From the NCBI GenBank assembly GCA_014804085.1, contig JAAVAM010000044.1, positions 15,505 to 35,750 on the forward strand: 20,246 nt of DNA, written 5' to 3'. Positions 1-7,495 of the stretch are shown here, piece by piece (position 1 is the stretch's first letter; each line of letters starts with the position of its first letter). The notes under the pieces were generated by a model. That model did not search any database. It was given only the letters and a program-made list of their open reading frames with translations, and was not told the origin of the DNA. The stretch comes from Treponema sp. GTDB lineage: Bacteria; Spirochaetota; Spirochaetia; Treponematales; Treponemataceae. The position numbers and the translations under genes are program-made.

Positions 1-545
1 ATTCCCGTGCCGACGATCACGTCCAAAAGCTCGCCCGGAATGAAATCGGACGCGGTTTTCTTCATCTGCTCCTGCGCGAGGTGCGGCAAAATATCGCTGA
101 TGACAAACACCGGGTCGCCGTCCTGCTCGCCCAGGCTCACCGGCACCGTCGTCCCGTCCTTCTTGCAGACCACGCCGTGCAGAGCAAGGGGCAGCGTGAC
201 CCACTGGTATTTTTTGATGCCGCCGTAATAATGCGTGTTCAGGTAGACGACAAAATCTTTCTCATACAGCGGATTCTGCTTCACGTCGAGCCGCGGAGAA
301 TCAATGTGCGCGCCGAGGATATTCATGCCGTCCGCAATATCGCCCGAACCGATGACGAACAGCGCGACCGCCTTGTGCATCTGCCGCACATACACCTTAT
401 CGCCGCTCTTGAGCGAACCGACCGTCCCGATGTCCACAAAACCCGCGCTTTGGGCAGCCGCGACAATCTGCGCCGCGCACTCGCGCTCAGTCTTGCCGCC
501 GTCCAAAAATGCCTTGTAATCGTTGATGAATGCTTCATGTACCAT
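1..545 (-). CDS. M18 family aminopeptidase, N-terminal part (runs off left edge)
   Basis: The minus-strand frame is open from ATG at 545 to the window edge (181 residues visible), so the C-terminal half or more is missing. M18 enzymes are cytoplasmic dinuclear-zinc aminopeptidases that remove N-terminal residues from peptides. Seen here: the family's first metal-binding block, GAHIDSPRLD, with candidate zinc ligands H80 and D82, followed by NPLYEKDF and the HYYGGIKKYQW block. The start at 545 is chosen because the protein begins VHEAFINDYKAFLDGGKTERE, typical of this family's N-terminus. In-frame ATGs at 563 and 569 would add only MPMCYTLR and lie on or upstream of the apparent -10 box. No Shine-Dalgarno precedes 545. 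The family call is confident; substrate preference is unknown. Confidence 0.9.
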   Translation of the reverse strand, partial: MVHEAFINDYKAFLDGGKTERECAAQIVAAAQSAGFVDIGTVGSLKSGDKVYVRQMHKAVALFVIGSGDIADGMNILGAHIDSPRLDVKQNPLYEKDFVVYLNTHYYGGIKKYQWVTLPLALHGVVCKKDGTTVPVSLGEQDGDPVFVISDILPHLAQEQMKKTASDFIPGELLDVIVGTG

Positions 546-551
546 ACGGAG

Positions 552-560
552 AGTGTAGCA
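552..560 (-). promoter_or_regulatory. Extended -10 promoter element of the M18 gene (leaderless)
   Basis: On the minus strand, TGC precedes TACACT (557-552), an extended -10 element. Only six bases separate it from the ATG at 545, so transcription would begin at about the first base of the start codon. No good -35 is seen at 16-18 nt; the TG extension may compensate. The spacing matches three other promoters in the window. Confidence 0.45.
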
Positions 561-596
561 CATCGGCATGAAAAATAAAAGTCCCGCGCACCGCCG

Positions 597-1094
597 CTAG
601 CCGACCGGGGAAGCGTCCGCGCCATGCCGCGCGAACACAAAGCACTTGCTCACCACGTAGTTCGCGACGATGACCGCCACCTGCGCGACAATCTTGACGG
701 CAAGGCTGTTCAAATGCAGCAGCGTGATGAACACGAACAGCAACGCTTCCTCAAGCACGAGCGTCGCAATCCTGCCCGACACAAACCTGCCGATTTCCGC
801 AAGTATGCCACGCGCACCGTACGCCCGGTCAGCAAAGACCCAGGTGCGGTTCGTGACGTAGGCAAACAGCACCGCGATAATCCGCACGTTCGCGGCGTGT
901 TCGTTCAGCAAAAGCCCCGCATTGAACAGCGCGAACGTCGCCACGCTCAAAAGAAACGTCAGAGCGCCAAAAAACAGGTACAGCAGCACGGACTTGTGCC
1001 TGCGGTAAAACGGCGCGAGCCGCCGCAACAGCGGCAACCCCATCAGCCGGTCGAACATATCCTCATTGCCCTGCGGCACTTCCCTGCACTCCAT
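597..1094 (-). CDS. GtrA-family integral membrane protein
   Basis: A 165-residue protein with four predicted membrane segments at about 36-58, 68-87, 106-127 and 132-154. The family hallmarks VTNRTWVF (80-87) and NYVVSKCFVF (145-154) are present. GtrA-like proteins are small inner-membrane proteins linked to movement of lipid-linked sugars and to cell-surface polysaccharide synthesis; the exact role here is unknown. The start at 1094 is chosen because a TTGAAG-17-TATGAT promoter ends seven bases upstream. In-frame ATGs farther upstream (1130, 1106, 1103) overlap that promoter, and the alternative internal ATG at 1058 lacks a clear ribosome site. The gene is monocistronic: it has its own promoter, and a hairpin separates it from the upstream hydrolase gene. 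Its closeness to the glycan locus fits a surface-polysaccharide role, but this is inference. Confidence 0.85.
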   Translation of the reverse strand: MECREVPQGNEDMFDRLMGLPLLRRLAPFYRRHKSVLLYLFFGALTFLLSVATFALFNAGLLLNEHAANVRIIAVLFAYVTNRTWVFADRAYGARGILAEIGRFVSGRIATLVLEEALLFVFITLLHLNSLAVKIVAQVAVIVANYVVSKCFVFARHGADASPVG

Positions 1095-1101
1095 CGTCCT
1101 C

Positions 1102-1130
1102 ATCATAGCGCGGACAGGCAATCGCTTCAA
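1102..1130 (-). promoter_or_regulatory. Sigma-70-type promoter of the GtrA gene
   Basis: Minus strand: -35 TTGAAG (1130-1125), 17-nt spacer, -10 TATGAT (1107-1102). The ATG begins at 1094, seven bases after the -10, so little or no 5' UTR is expected. No Shine-Dalgarno sequence fits between them. Confidence 0.6.
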
Positions 1131-1143
1131 GAGACAAAACGAT

Positions 1144-1179
1144 TGTCTGCCGGCAGGAAAACTTCCCGGCCGGCAGACA
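1144..1179 (-). terminator. Hairpin terminator after the serine hydrolase gene
   Basis: Perfect 11-bp arms TGTCTGCCGGC (1144-1154) and GCCGGCAGACA (1169-1179), with a further inner GGAA/TTCC pairing. It lies 12 bases past the hydrolase stop (1191) and before the GtrA -35. On the minus strand it is followed by AATCGTTTTG, a moderate T-rich tail. It probably ends the hydrolase transcript. Confidence 0.65.
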
Positions 1180-1190
1180 CGCCGCGCCTC

Positions 1191-2489
1191 TTATTTCTTG
1201 CCCATGAGGTAATCCGCGACTGCCTCGTACGCCGGGATTGAAATCGGGTCGATGTATTTGTTCGACGACAGCGGGTTTGACGCGAAGCGCACGATGACCA
1301 TCTCTGCTTTGGGGTCGATGTAGATTGCCTGCCCGTGCACGCCGCGCGCCATGAACGCGCCGTGGTCGTTGTTCGTTATCCACCACATATTGTGGTAGCT
1401 CCAGCCCACCAACTTGGGATAGCCGCTTCCCTCAAACGCCTGAGGACTGCCGCCCGCGCTCACCGCCGCGACCGCCTCCTTGGGAAGCACCTGCTTTCCG
1501 CCGAGCCTGCCGCCGCAGCGCAGCATCTCACCGAACGCCGCCATGTCACGCAGGTTCAGGCTCAGGCCGCCGCCCGCAAACGAGATTCCCGCAGGATCTA
1601 CTATATAATAGGCATCGTATGCCGCGCCGAGCGGCTTCCAGATCAGTTCGGAGACCAGCTCCGCAAGCCCCTTGCCCGTCGCGCGCGAAATGATCCAGCC
1701 GAGGACTTCGGTGTTTACGGTGCGGTAGCCGAATTTTTCGCCGTGATTCTGCCCCGGAAGTTTCTGCACCGTCTGAAGGTACTCGTAATAGTTCTTCGGC
1801 CCGCTGTATCCCGCCGGACGGAACGGATTCCCTGCCGCCGAGAACTTCCACACGCTCGCGTCCGGGTCGTTGTAGTCCTCGCTGTAGTCAATCGCAGTGG
1901 TCATGTCCATCACCTGCCGCACGGTCGCGTCACCGAACCCGGAATCCTTCAGCTCCGGCACGTAGAACGATACCAGCTTCGTGTCGTCGATAACGCCCTG
2001 CGCGGTGAGGATCGCGCCCACCGTTCCCGCGAACGACTTGCTGACCGACATTGCCGCGTGTACGCCGTCTGGCTTGAGCGCGCCCCGGTATGTCTCATAG
2101 ACAATCTTTCCCTTGTGGACGATGATGATGCCGTCCGTATAGTTGCGGTCAAGCGATTCCGCCCAGGTTATCGGCTCGCTCTCATCCCACGGAACGAACG
2201 TCACCGCGTCAATGCCCGCGTTCGGCTTTGCCTTGAACGAAAAATGTTTCCCCTTTGCCGCCGGAACGTCGCGCGTCGGGTTGAACTCGCGCATGTGGCA
2301 CGCGCTGAAGCGGAGCGCGGGAAAATTGAAGAACGACCCGTCAGCCGCCGAGACGATTTTGTCCGCCGGCGGCGGAAATCCCTGCATCCAGCCCATCACG
2401 TTCGGGTCGGAAGCCCTCGCGTCGAGCTGCTGCGCACCTGCCGCCGAAGCAAGCCCCGCCGCGACGAAAAAAACTGCTGCCCTTTTCAT
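1191..2489 (-). CDS. Exported serine hydrolase, beta-lactamase class C fold (NylB-like)
   Basis: A 432-residue protein with a signal peptide (MKRAAVFFVAAGLASAAGA, cleavage near residue 19-20). The penicillin-binding/beta-lactamase fold is shown by the S148-V-S-K151 active-site motif, the YRTVNTEVLGW block at 255-265 and GVHGQ at 383-387 near the C-terminus. The arrangement resembles 6-aminohexanoate-dimer hydrolases and related esterases more than true class C beta-lactamases, so resistance should not be assumed; an esterase or amidase in the periplasm is likelier. The start is well supported: AGGAGG lies at 2503-2498, eight bases upstream of the ATG. The gene has its own promoter, diverges from the Wzi-like gene, and is followed by a strong hairpin. 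The substrate is unknown. Confidence 0.85.
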   Translation of the reverse strand: MKRAAVFFVAAGLASAAGAQQLDARASDPNVMGWMQGFPPPADKIVSAADGSFFNFPALRFSACHMREFNPTRDVPAAKGKHFSFKAKPNAGIDAVTFVPWDESEPITWAESLDRNYTDGIIIVHKGKIVYETYRGALKPDGVHAAMSVSKSFAGTVGAILTAQGVIDDTKLVSFYVPELKDSGFGDATVRQVMDMTTAIDYSEDYNDPDASVWKFSAAGNPFRPAGYSGPKNYYEYLQTVQKLPGQNHGEKFGYRTVNTEVLGWIISRATGKGLAELVSELIWKPLGAAYDAYYIVDPAGISFAGGGLSLNLRDMAAFGEMLRCGGRLGGKQVLPKEAVAAVSAGGSPQAFEGSGYPKLVGWSYHNMWWITNNDHGAFMARGVHGQAIYIDPKAEMVIVRFASNPLSSNKYIDPISIPAYEAVADYLMGKK

Positions 2490-2509
2490 AGAAAGCGCCT
2501 CCTTTTTCT

Positions 2510-2539
2510 ATACTAGATGACGGCACGGCGCATTGTCAA
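2510..2539 (-). promoter_or_regulatory. Promoter of the serine hydrolase gene
   Basis: Minus strand: consensus -35 TTGACA (2539-2534), 18-nt spacer, -10 TAGTAT (2515-2510). A consensus ribosome site AGGAGG (2503-2498) and ATG (2489) follow, so this transcript has a conventional short leader, unlike the divergent gene. Confidence 0.65.
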
Positions 2540-2556
2540 GAGAAAAATCACGTATC

Positions 2557-2571
2557 TGGCAACGGTTGCCA
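2557..2571. promoter_or_regulatory. Perfect palindrome overlapping the Wzi-like gene's -35 (candidate operator)
   Basis: TGGCAAC-G-GTTGCCA, with 7-bp arms and a one-base centre. The right arm contains the -35 hexamer TTGCCA (2566-2571) of the downstream promoter, the classic position for a repressor operator. No regulator gene is visible nearby. Confidence 0.45.
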
Positions 2572-2595
2572 CGCACTCTGAAAATATAGTATAAT
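2566..2595 (+). promoter_or_regulatory. Strong promoter of the Wzi-like gene (leaderless)
   Basis: -35 TTGCCA (2566-2571), 18-nt spacer, perfect -10 TATAAT (2590-2595). The ATG starts at 2602, six bases after the -10, leaving no room for a Shine-Dalgarno; the mRNA should start at or next to the start codon. Confidence 0.75.
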
Positions 2596-2601
2596 CACGC
2601 C

Positions 2602-4335
2602 ATGAAAAGACTCGCACAGGCATTCCTGCTTGCCACGCTTTTTTTTGTCGCGACGACGGTTTCGGCGCAGGAAGCCCTCAAGTCAACCGAAGAAGAATAC
2701 TACGATTTCCTCGCCCTGCAAGGCATCACGTTCCGCCCCACACTGAACTACCGCACACTCAGCGATTCGGTCTGGAGCATCGGCACGGAGACAAAGACCG
2801 TCACGGACGAGGACGGCAACGAGCAGACGGTGGAAGAGCCACTCGCCCACCCGTGGCAACACAACAACCTCGGCAAAATGCGCATGCTTTGGCAGCCGCA
2901 GGAATTATCGAAAAATGGCTACCTGCGCGGCGTTCCGCAGGGTGTGTTCCTCAAAATATACGGACCAGAATGGTACAACAGCTTCAACACCGCCGCCCCC
3001 TACGGCCAAAACGATGGCGCACTGTGGCAAGGAAAAGGCTACAACACCAGCCTGACCGCTGGCGCGCGGCTCGAAGTCTACGGGCTTGAACTGACGATAA
3101 AGCCACAGGTGAGCTTTAGCCAAAACCGAGACTTTAAGATGCTACACGGCGTATACGGAAGCAATGATGAGAACGACTACTCGTATTTTTGGCGAGGAAA
3201 CATCGACCTTGTGCAGCGGTACGGCAACTCCTCGTTCTGGACGTTCGACTGGGGCGACACCGAAGTCCGCTACAGCTGGCGCACGCTGACCGTAGGGTTC
3301 GGCTTCCAGTCGCCATGGCTCGGACCTGCATGGCTCAACCCCATGCTCGGCAGCAACAACGCGCCGACCTACCCCAAATTTGACATCGGTTTAAGACGGC
3401 AGCGAATTGTCATTCCCAAAGTGGACTGGTATTTAGGTAACATAGAAGGACGGATTTGGATCGGGCGACTTTCTGAAAGCGACTATTTCGACAACACGCC
3501 AGACAATGACTACCGCCAAGTCACGGGCTTCTCTGTCGCATATTCACCGTCTTTCTTGCCAGGGTTTACTATTGGTGCAACGAAAATCTGCATAAACGAC
3601 TGGCGACATAAATCGATAAAATACCTAAACCCGTTTTACAGCACAAATGGCTCGCAGACTGGGGATAGAATTGACGAAGATCAAAAGATGTCATTTTTTG
3701 TGGACTGGGTTTTCCCCAAGATTGGATTTGAAGTTTATGGCGAATTGGGAAAAGATGATTATTCGGCAAGCAATACGGCAAATCCATTCCACACAGCGAT
3801 ATACACCGTTGGATTTAAACAGCGCATCCCCTTTTTTGAAAAGTACAACATATACTTTGAACTGATCGGAGAAATGAACAACTTCGAGATGTCGCACGAT
3901 TATCTTGTGAATGGTTCAATTTACATGGGTTATTATGCGCATGGAGGAATTTCACAAGGTTATACTCAAAAAGGGCAGATTATAGGGGCAGGAACAGGAT
4001 ACTTCGGAAGGAACGAATTTCTGGGACTTAAAATGTATTGGAAAAGGGGTTCCGCTATGATTTTTTATCAAAGAAATTCTCCAGACAATAATTATGTGTA
4101 TAATCAACTAACTGTGTACAGAAATGAACAAAATGAAAACTATTCAGAATTAAAAGCAATGGGAGGTAGAAATAGAACATACAAAACTTTTGGAGTGATG
4201 GCAGATTTTTTTATTACCAAAAGCTTTATGATAAGTGCAGAATTTGATTCTATTTGGGTGAACTATCCCTATTACGATGAGAAAGTGGGTCTTAGCACTT
4301 TTAGGATTTGCTTGGGATTGAAGTATAATATTTGA
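2602..4335 (+). CDS. Wzi-family capsule assembly outer-membrane protein
   Basis: A 577-residue exported protein with a signal peptide (cleavage after VSA, residue 22). The rest is rich in aromatic residues and alternating beta-strand patterns, as expected for an outer-membrane barrel. Blocks typical of the Wzi family include NDGALWQGKGYNTSLTAGAR (about residues 137-156) and GISQGYTQKGQIIGAGTGY in the C-terminal third. Wzi-type proteins sit in the outer membrane and help anchor or organise surface polysaccharide, which fits the glycan genes that follow. The first half is GC-rich, but from about 3560 the gene becomes AT-rich like the downstream genes, suggesting a recombination junction within the gene. 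The start is fixed by the promoter and signal peptide. The family call is confident; the polymer it handles is unknown. Confidence 0.82.
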   Translation: MKRLAQAFLLATLFFVATTVSAQEALKSTEEEYYDFLALQGITFRPTLNYRTLSDSVWSIGTETKTVTDEDGNEQTVEEPLAHPWQHNNLGKMRMLWQPQELSKNGYLRGVPQGVFLKIYGPEWYNSFNTAAPYGQNDGALWQGKGYNTSLTAGARLEVYGLELTIKPQVSFSQNRDFKMLHGVYGSNDENDYSYFWRGNIDLVQRYGNSSFWTFDWGDTEVRYSWRTLTVGFGFQSPWLGPAWLNPMLGSNNAPTYPKFDIGLRRQRIVIPKVDWYLGNIEGRIWIGRLSESDYFDNTPDNDYRQVTGFSVAYSPSFLPGFTIGATKICINDWRHKSIKYLNPFYSTNGSQTGDRIDEDQKMSFFVDWVFPKIGFEVYGELGKDDYSASNTANPFHTAIYTVGFKQRIPFFEKYNIYFELIGEMNNFEMSHDYLVNGSIYMGYYAHGGISQGYTQKGQIIGAGTGYFGRNEFLGLKMYWKRGSAMIFYQRNSPDNNYVYNQLTVYRNEQNENYSELKAMGGRNRTYKTFGVMADFFITKSFMISAEFDSIWVNYPYYDEKVGLSTFRICLGLKYNI

Positions 4336-4354
4336 AATCTATGAAGTGACTAAT

Positions 4355-5314
4355 ATGAAAATTGCAGAAAAAGAAATGACAGATTGTTTACCCTCAAAAT
4401 CTGTTTCAATCATTATTGTTAACTACAACACAAAAGAACTGACAAGGCAGTGCCTTGCATCGATATTTGAAAAGACGCATGACATTGATTTTGAAGTCAT
4501 TGTATCCGATAATGGTTCAAATGACGGCTCCATAGAAATGCTGAAGCATGATTTTCCTGAGATTCTGCTTATTGAAAATAAAAAAAATCTCGGTTTTGGA
4601 ACTGCAAACAACAGAGGACTTGACAGGGCAAAAGGAAAATATATTCTTTTCCTAAACAGCGATACACTGTTGTTAAACAATGCGGTAAAAAAGTTTTATG
4701 ACTACTTTGAATCCCATCAAGATGAAAATGTTGGTGCTCTTGGGTGCAACTTGAAAAATGCAAAGGGAGAAATTATACATTCCTATGGACAGTTAGTTCC
4801 AATAAAACAAAGAATAGCCGCTCTGTTTCATACTCTGCTTGGAGTAACAAAAGATACTATTTTTTATCTCATCTTTCACAAAAATAAAGAAATAAAGATT
4901 CGGCATGCATCGTCTTTTTTTATAGGAGAAGTTCCTTATGTTACTGGCGCAGATTTATTCGTAAAAAATGACGAATACGCCCGATACGATGAAAGATTCT
5001 TTATGTACAATGAAGAAGTTGATTTGCAATTACAAATGCACAAAGCCGGCTTGGACTCACGGCTAATAGAAGGTCCGGAAATCATACACCTTGAGGGAGG
5101 ATCTACTGAAAAAAGACACTACAAAATATTTTATCTTTCAACAAAAGGAAACCAGCAACTTTTTCTTTCTTATTATCAGTTTTATGAAAAAAATGAAGAC
5201 AAAAAAGCAATGCTTTTTTTACTAAAACTTATTATCATTCTGATATGGAGTAACCCACTGCTTATAAGATACACCTATAAAAACATCTTGACATTATTGT
5301 CTTTCAAACGATAA
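4355..5314 (+). CDS. Family 2 glycosyltransferase (rhamnosyltransferase-like)
   Basis: 319 residues from ATG 4355. The GT-A nucleotide-sugar fold is clear: SIIIVNYNT (18-26), VSDNGSNDGS (50-59), NLGFGTANNRGLD (78-90) and the metal-binding NSD at 101-103. MYNEEVDLQLQMHKAG later in the protein is the usual catalytic/acceptor block. A hydrophobic stretch near residues 282-314 probably holds it at the inner membrane. It begins 19 bases after the Wzi-like stop and is probably co-transcribed with it. The start is uncertain: GTG 4346 (three residues longer) and ATG 4376 are alternatives, and none has a good ribosome site. It adds a sugar to the lipid-linked repeat unit; donor and linkage cannot be told from the sequence. 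Confidence 0.85.
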   Translation: MKIAEKEMTDCLPSKSVSIIIVNYNTKELTRQCLASIFEKTHDIDFEVIVSDNGSNDGSIEMLKHDFPEILLIENKKNLGFGTANNRGLDRAKGKYILFLNSDTLLLNNAVKKFYDYFESHQDENVGALGCNLKNAKGEIIHSYGQLVPIKQRIAALFHTLLGVTKDTIFYLIFHKNKEIKIRHASSFFIGEVPYVTGADLFVKNDEYARYDERFFMYNEEVDLQLQMHKAGLDSRLIEGPEIIHLEGGSTEKRHYKIFYLSTKGNQQLFLSYYQFYEKNEDKKAMLFLLKLIIILIWSNPLLIRYTYKNILTLLSFKR

Positions 5315-5319
5315 CTTAC

Positions 5320-5348
5320 TTGCACACTAAATGTTTTTATGCTATTAT
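5320..5348 (+). promoter_or_regulatory. Internal promoter for the aminotransferase-flippase operon
   Basis: -35 TTGCAC (5320-5325), 17-nt spacer ending in TGC (extended -10), -10 TATTAT (5343-5348). It lies in the 84-base gap between the GT2 and aminotransferase genes. A weak AAGGG lies about 13 bases before the ATG at 5399. Confidence 0.6.
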
Positions 5349-5398
5349 ATGTTAAAAAATATGTATATTCGTTCTTGTATTAAGGGTAATTTTCATTT

Positions 5399-6508
5399 AT
5401 GAATAATACGATTTTTGTGACATCGCCACTTCTTCCCGATCTTAGTGATTTAACGCCCCTGTTGGAAGATATTTGGCAACGGAAATGGATAACAAATAAC
5501 GGTTATTACTGCAAAGAGCTTGAACGCAGGTTGGCGGATTATCTTGGTGTTCCGTATATTTCGCTTGTGGCGAATGGAACAATAGCATTGTCTATTGCTA
5601 TTCAGATTCTGAATCTTACTGGCGAAGTAATTACCACGCCTTACACATTCTGTGCAACAACGCATTCTTTGACCTTGAGCAATGTGACACCAGTATTCTG
5701 CGATATAGACCCAAAAACTGGCAATATCGACGCGGATAAAATAGAGGCTCTGATAACGGAAAAAACATCGGCTATACTGCCAGTCCATTGTTATGGGAAT
5801 CCTTGCGAAATAGACAAGATACATGAAATTGCAGAAAAACATAATCTGAAAGTTATTTATGACGCGGCACATGCCTTTGCCGTAAAAAAAGATGGAAAGT
5901 CGCTATTAACAGCAGGCGATCTCTCCTGCATCAGTTTTCATGCCACAAAAACATACAATACAATTGAGGGGGGGGGTATTGTGTGTATGGATAAATCGAC
6001 CAAGGATAAAATAGACAGTTTCCGGGATTTCGGAATCATTGATGAGAATACAATAGCAGTCGCAGGAATGAACGGAAAGATGGATGAAATCCGTGCTGCT
6101 TACGGACTTGTCAACCTGCAAAACATCGATTCTGCTATATCAAAAAGAAAGACTATCGCAACGCTGTACAGAAAGGAACTTTCAGACATTGTAGGTATAT
6201 CTCTGTTGCCGGAAGAACCAAACACTGAATACAACTATTCCTATTTTCCTGTTTTTATTGACAAAAAAGAATACGGGCTATCAAGTGATGAGCTTCAAAT
6301 CAAGCTGAAGCAAAATAATATTTTTGCACGAAGATATTTTTATCCACTTATAAGCAATCTGAACATATACAGTTCATTACCATCCGCAAACAGACAAAGA
6401 CTGCCGGTAGCGAACCGTATGTCAAATCAAGTCCTTTGCCTGCCAATTCATCATGATCTTGCACTGGATAATGCCAACAAAGTAATAGAGGTTATAAAGG
6501 CAAAATGA
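5399..6508 (+). CDS. DegT/DnrJ/EryC1-type sugar aminotransferase (VioA/FdtB-like)
   Basis: A 369-residue PLP enzyme of the usual length for the family. K184 in SFHATKTYNTIEGGG is the expected PLP lysine, D155 in YDAAHAF the pyridine-nitrogen partner, and TPYTFCATTHS (80-90) the cofactor/phosphate region. The whole sequence closely follows the pattern of VioA, which makes dTDP-4-amino-4,6-dideoxyglucose, including the RRYFYPLIS and NRMSNQVLCLPI blocks; FdtB-type 3-aminotransferases are related, so the regiochemistry is not settled. It would supply an amino-deoxy sugar for the surface glycan. No 4,6-dehydratase or thymidylyltransferase gene is in the window, so that substrate must be made elsewhere. 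The stop overlaps the next start (ATGA). A G9 tract after the catalytic lysine may switch the gene on and off. Confidence 0.9.
   Translation: MNNTIFVTSPLLPDLSDLTPLLEDIWQRKWITNNGYYCKELERRLADYLGVPYISLVANGTIALSIAIQILNLTGEVITTPYTFCATTHSLTLSNVTPVFCDIDPKTGNIDADKIEALITEKTSAILPVHCYGNPCEIDKIHEIAEKHNLKVIYDAAHAFAVKKDGKSLLTAGDLSCISFHATKTYNTIEGGGIVCMDKSTKDKIDSFRDFGIIDENTIAVAGMNGKMDEIRAAYGLVNLQNIDSAISKRKTIATLYRKELSDIVGISLLPEEPNTEYNYSYFPVFIDKKEYGLSSDELQIKLKQNNIFARRYFYPLISNLNIYSSLPSANRQRLPVANRMSNQVLCLPIHHDLALDNANKVIEVIKAK
5968..5976 (+). repeat. G9 homopolymer inside the aminotransferase gene (candidate phase-variation tract)
   Basis: Nine consecutive G residues encode E190-G191-G192-G193 in an otherwise AT-rich gene. 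Gain of one G gives a stop (TAA) after a handful of codons, and loss of one G gives a TAG about a dozen codons later. Either slip removes the C-terminal half of the enzyme. Confidence 0.7.
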
Positions 6509-7494
6509 ACTGCGCTCCCATAATCATTCCGACACTTAATCGATACTCACATCTCAAAAACCTTATAGACAGTTTGCTTCTAAATAATTTGGCTGAAAAG
6601 ACCGAGCTCTTTGTCGGACTTGATTATCCGCCAGAAGAAAAATATGTTGAAGGATACCATAAAATTCGTGATTTCTTGAAAAATCTAAAAGGCTTCAAAT
6701 CTGTAAATGTTATTGAACGTAGTGCAAATATGGGTGCCATTGAAAATATAAAAGATTTGATTAGAATAGTTTTGGAAAAGTTTGATGCTTTTATATTTTC
6801 AGAAGATGACAACGTTTTTTCTCCCTGTTTTCTGGAGTATATAAACAAAGGACTTGAAAAATACAAAGATGATAAGAATGTTCTTTCAATAGCCGGCTAC
6901 GCCTATCCCGTTGCCATGCCGGAATCTGAACATACCGTAATAAAAATGCAACGCTATTATAGTGACTGGGGCTTTGGCATGTGGAAGGATCGATATATAG
7001 AACTTCGAGATACTATAAATCAGTCTTATTTTGACAATCTGTTTAAAAATCCAAAACTTACGAAAAAATTACGCGAAAAAAGCAAGAAAAACTATGTGTA
7101 TGCCTTTGGACTTTGCACGCCGTCGAAAGCAAATATTCGTCCTATGGACTATACGAGCAGCATATATCAGATAATCAATGACCGATACAGCATAATGCCA
7201 AAAATATCTCTTGTAAAAAACAACGGTTGGGACAATTCAGGGATACATTGCAAGGATTCGGACGCAAAAGATTTTGCTATAAAGAATCTTTTTATAAATC
7301 AAAAAATTTCAGAAGCAAAAACATTTGATTTGTACAGCGTCTCCGATGCGGAATCAGACATCGTAAACAAACGATGTGATAAATCGCTTATAGGAGCATT
7401 TGATAAAGCTTATTACAAGAAAGTTCGGGTAAAGGAAATCCTGTTCAGATACGGAATATTGGATATATTCAGAACATTGTTGCGGAAGAAATAG
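6505..7494 (+). CDS. GT-A fold glycosyltransferase (GT2-like)
   Basis: A 329-residue protein starting with IIIPTLNRYSHLKNLIDSLL (6-25), the N-terminal strand-helix of nucleotide-sugar transferases. The metal-binding motif is SEDDNVFSP (E100-D101-D102). YYSDWGFGMWKDRY (151-164) resembles the W-rich acceptor loop seen in related transferases. There is no signal peptide or membrane segment, so a cytoplasmic-face enzyme is expected. It overlaps the aminotransferase stop by four bases (ATGA), implying translational coupling. It probably adds a sugar, perhaps the amino sugar made by its neighbour; that pairing is inference from adjacency. Acceptor and linkage are unknown. Confidence 0.8.
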   Translation: MNCAPIIIPTLNRYSHLKNLIDSLLLNNLAEKTELFVGLDYPPEEKYVEGYHKIRDFLKNLKGFKSVNVIERSANMGAIENIKDLIRIVLEKFDAFIFSEDDNVFSPCFLEYINKGLEKYKDDKNVLSIAGYAYPVAMPESEHTVIKMQRYYSDWGFGMWKDRYIELRDTINQSYFDNLFKNPKLTKKLREKSKKNYVYAFGLCTPSKANIRPMDYTSSIYQIINDRYSIMPKISLVKNNGWDNSGIHCKDSDAKDFAIKNLFINQKISEAKTFDLYSVSDAESDIVNKRCDKSLIGAFDKAYYKKVRVKEILFRYGILDIFRTLLRKK

Positions 7495-7495
7495 A

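Noticed and set aside
81..578. 165-codon plus-strand open frame at the left edge
   Set aside because: It lies opposite the M18 aminopeptidase, whose metal-binding motif and family blocks are unmistakable.
1191..2489. Calling the serine hydrolase an antibiotic-resistance beta-lactamase
   Set aside because: It has the SxxK fold motif, but the surrounding blocks match NylB-like esterases/amidases better; nothing in the sequence shows resistance.
1335..2516. 393-codon plus-strand open frame opposite the serine hydrolase
   Set aside because: The minus-strand gene has a signal peptide, active-site motifs, a ribosome site and a promoter. The plus-strand frame is Arg/His/Val-rich, as expected for the antisense of a GC-rich gene.
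2557..2571. Possible sigma-54 promoter (TGG...TGC) upstream of the Wzi-like gene
   Set aside because: The GG and GC elements are 10 bases apart instead of 12, and a near-consensus sigma-70 promoter explains the region.
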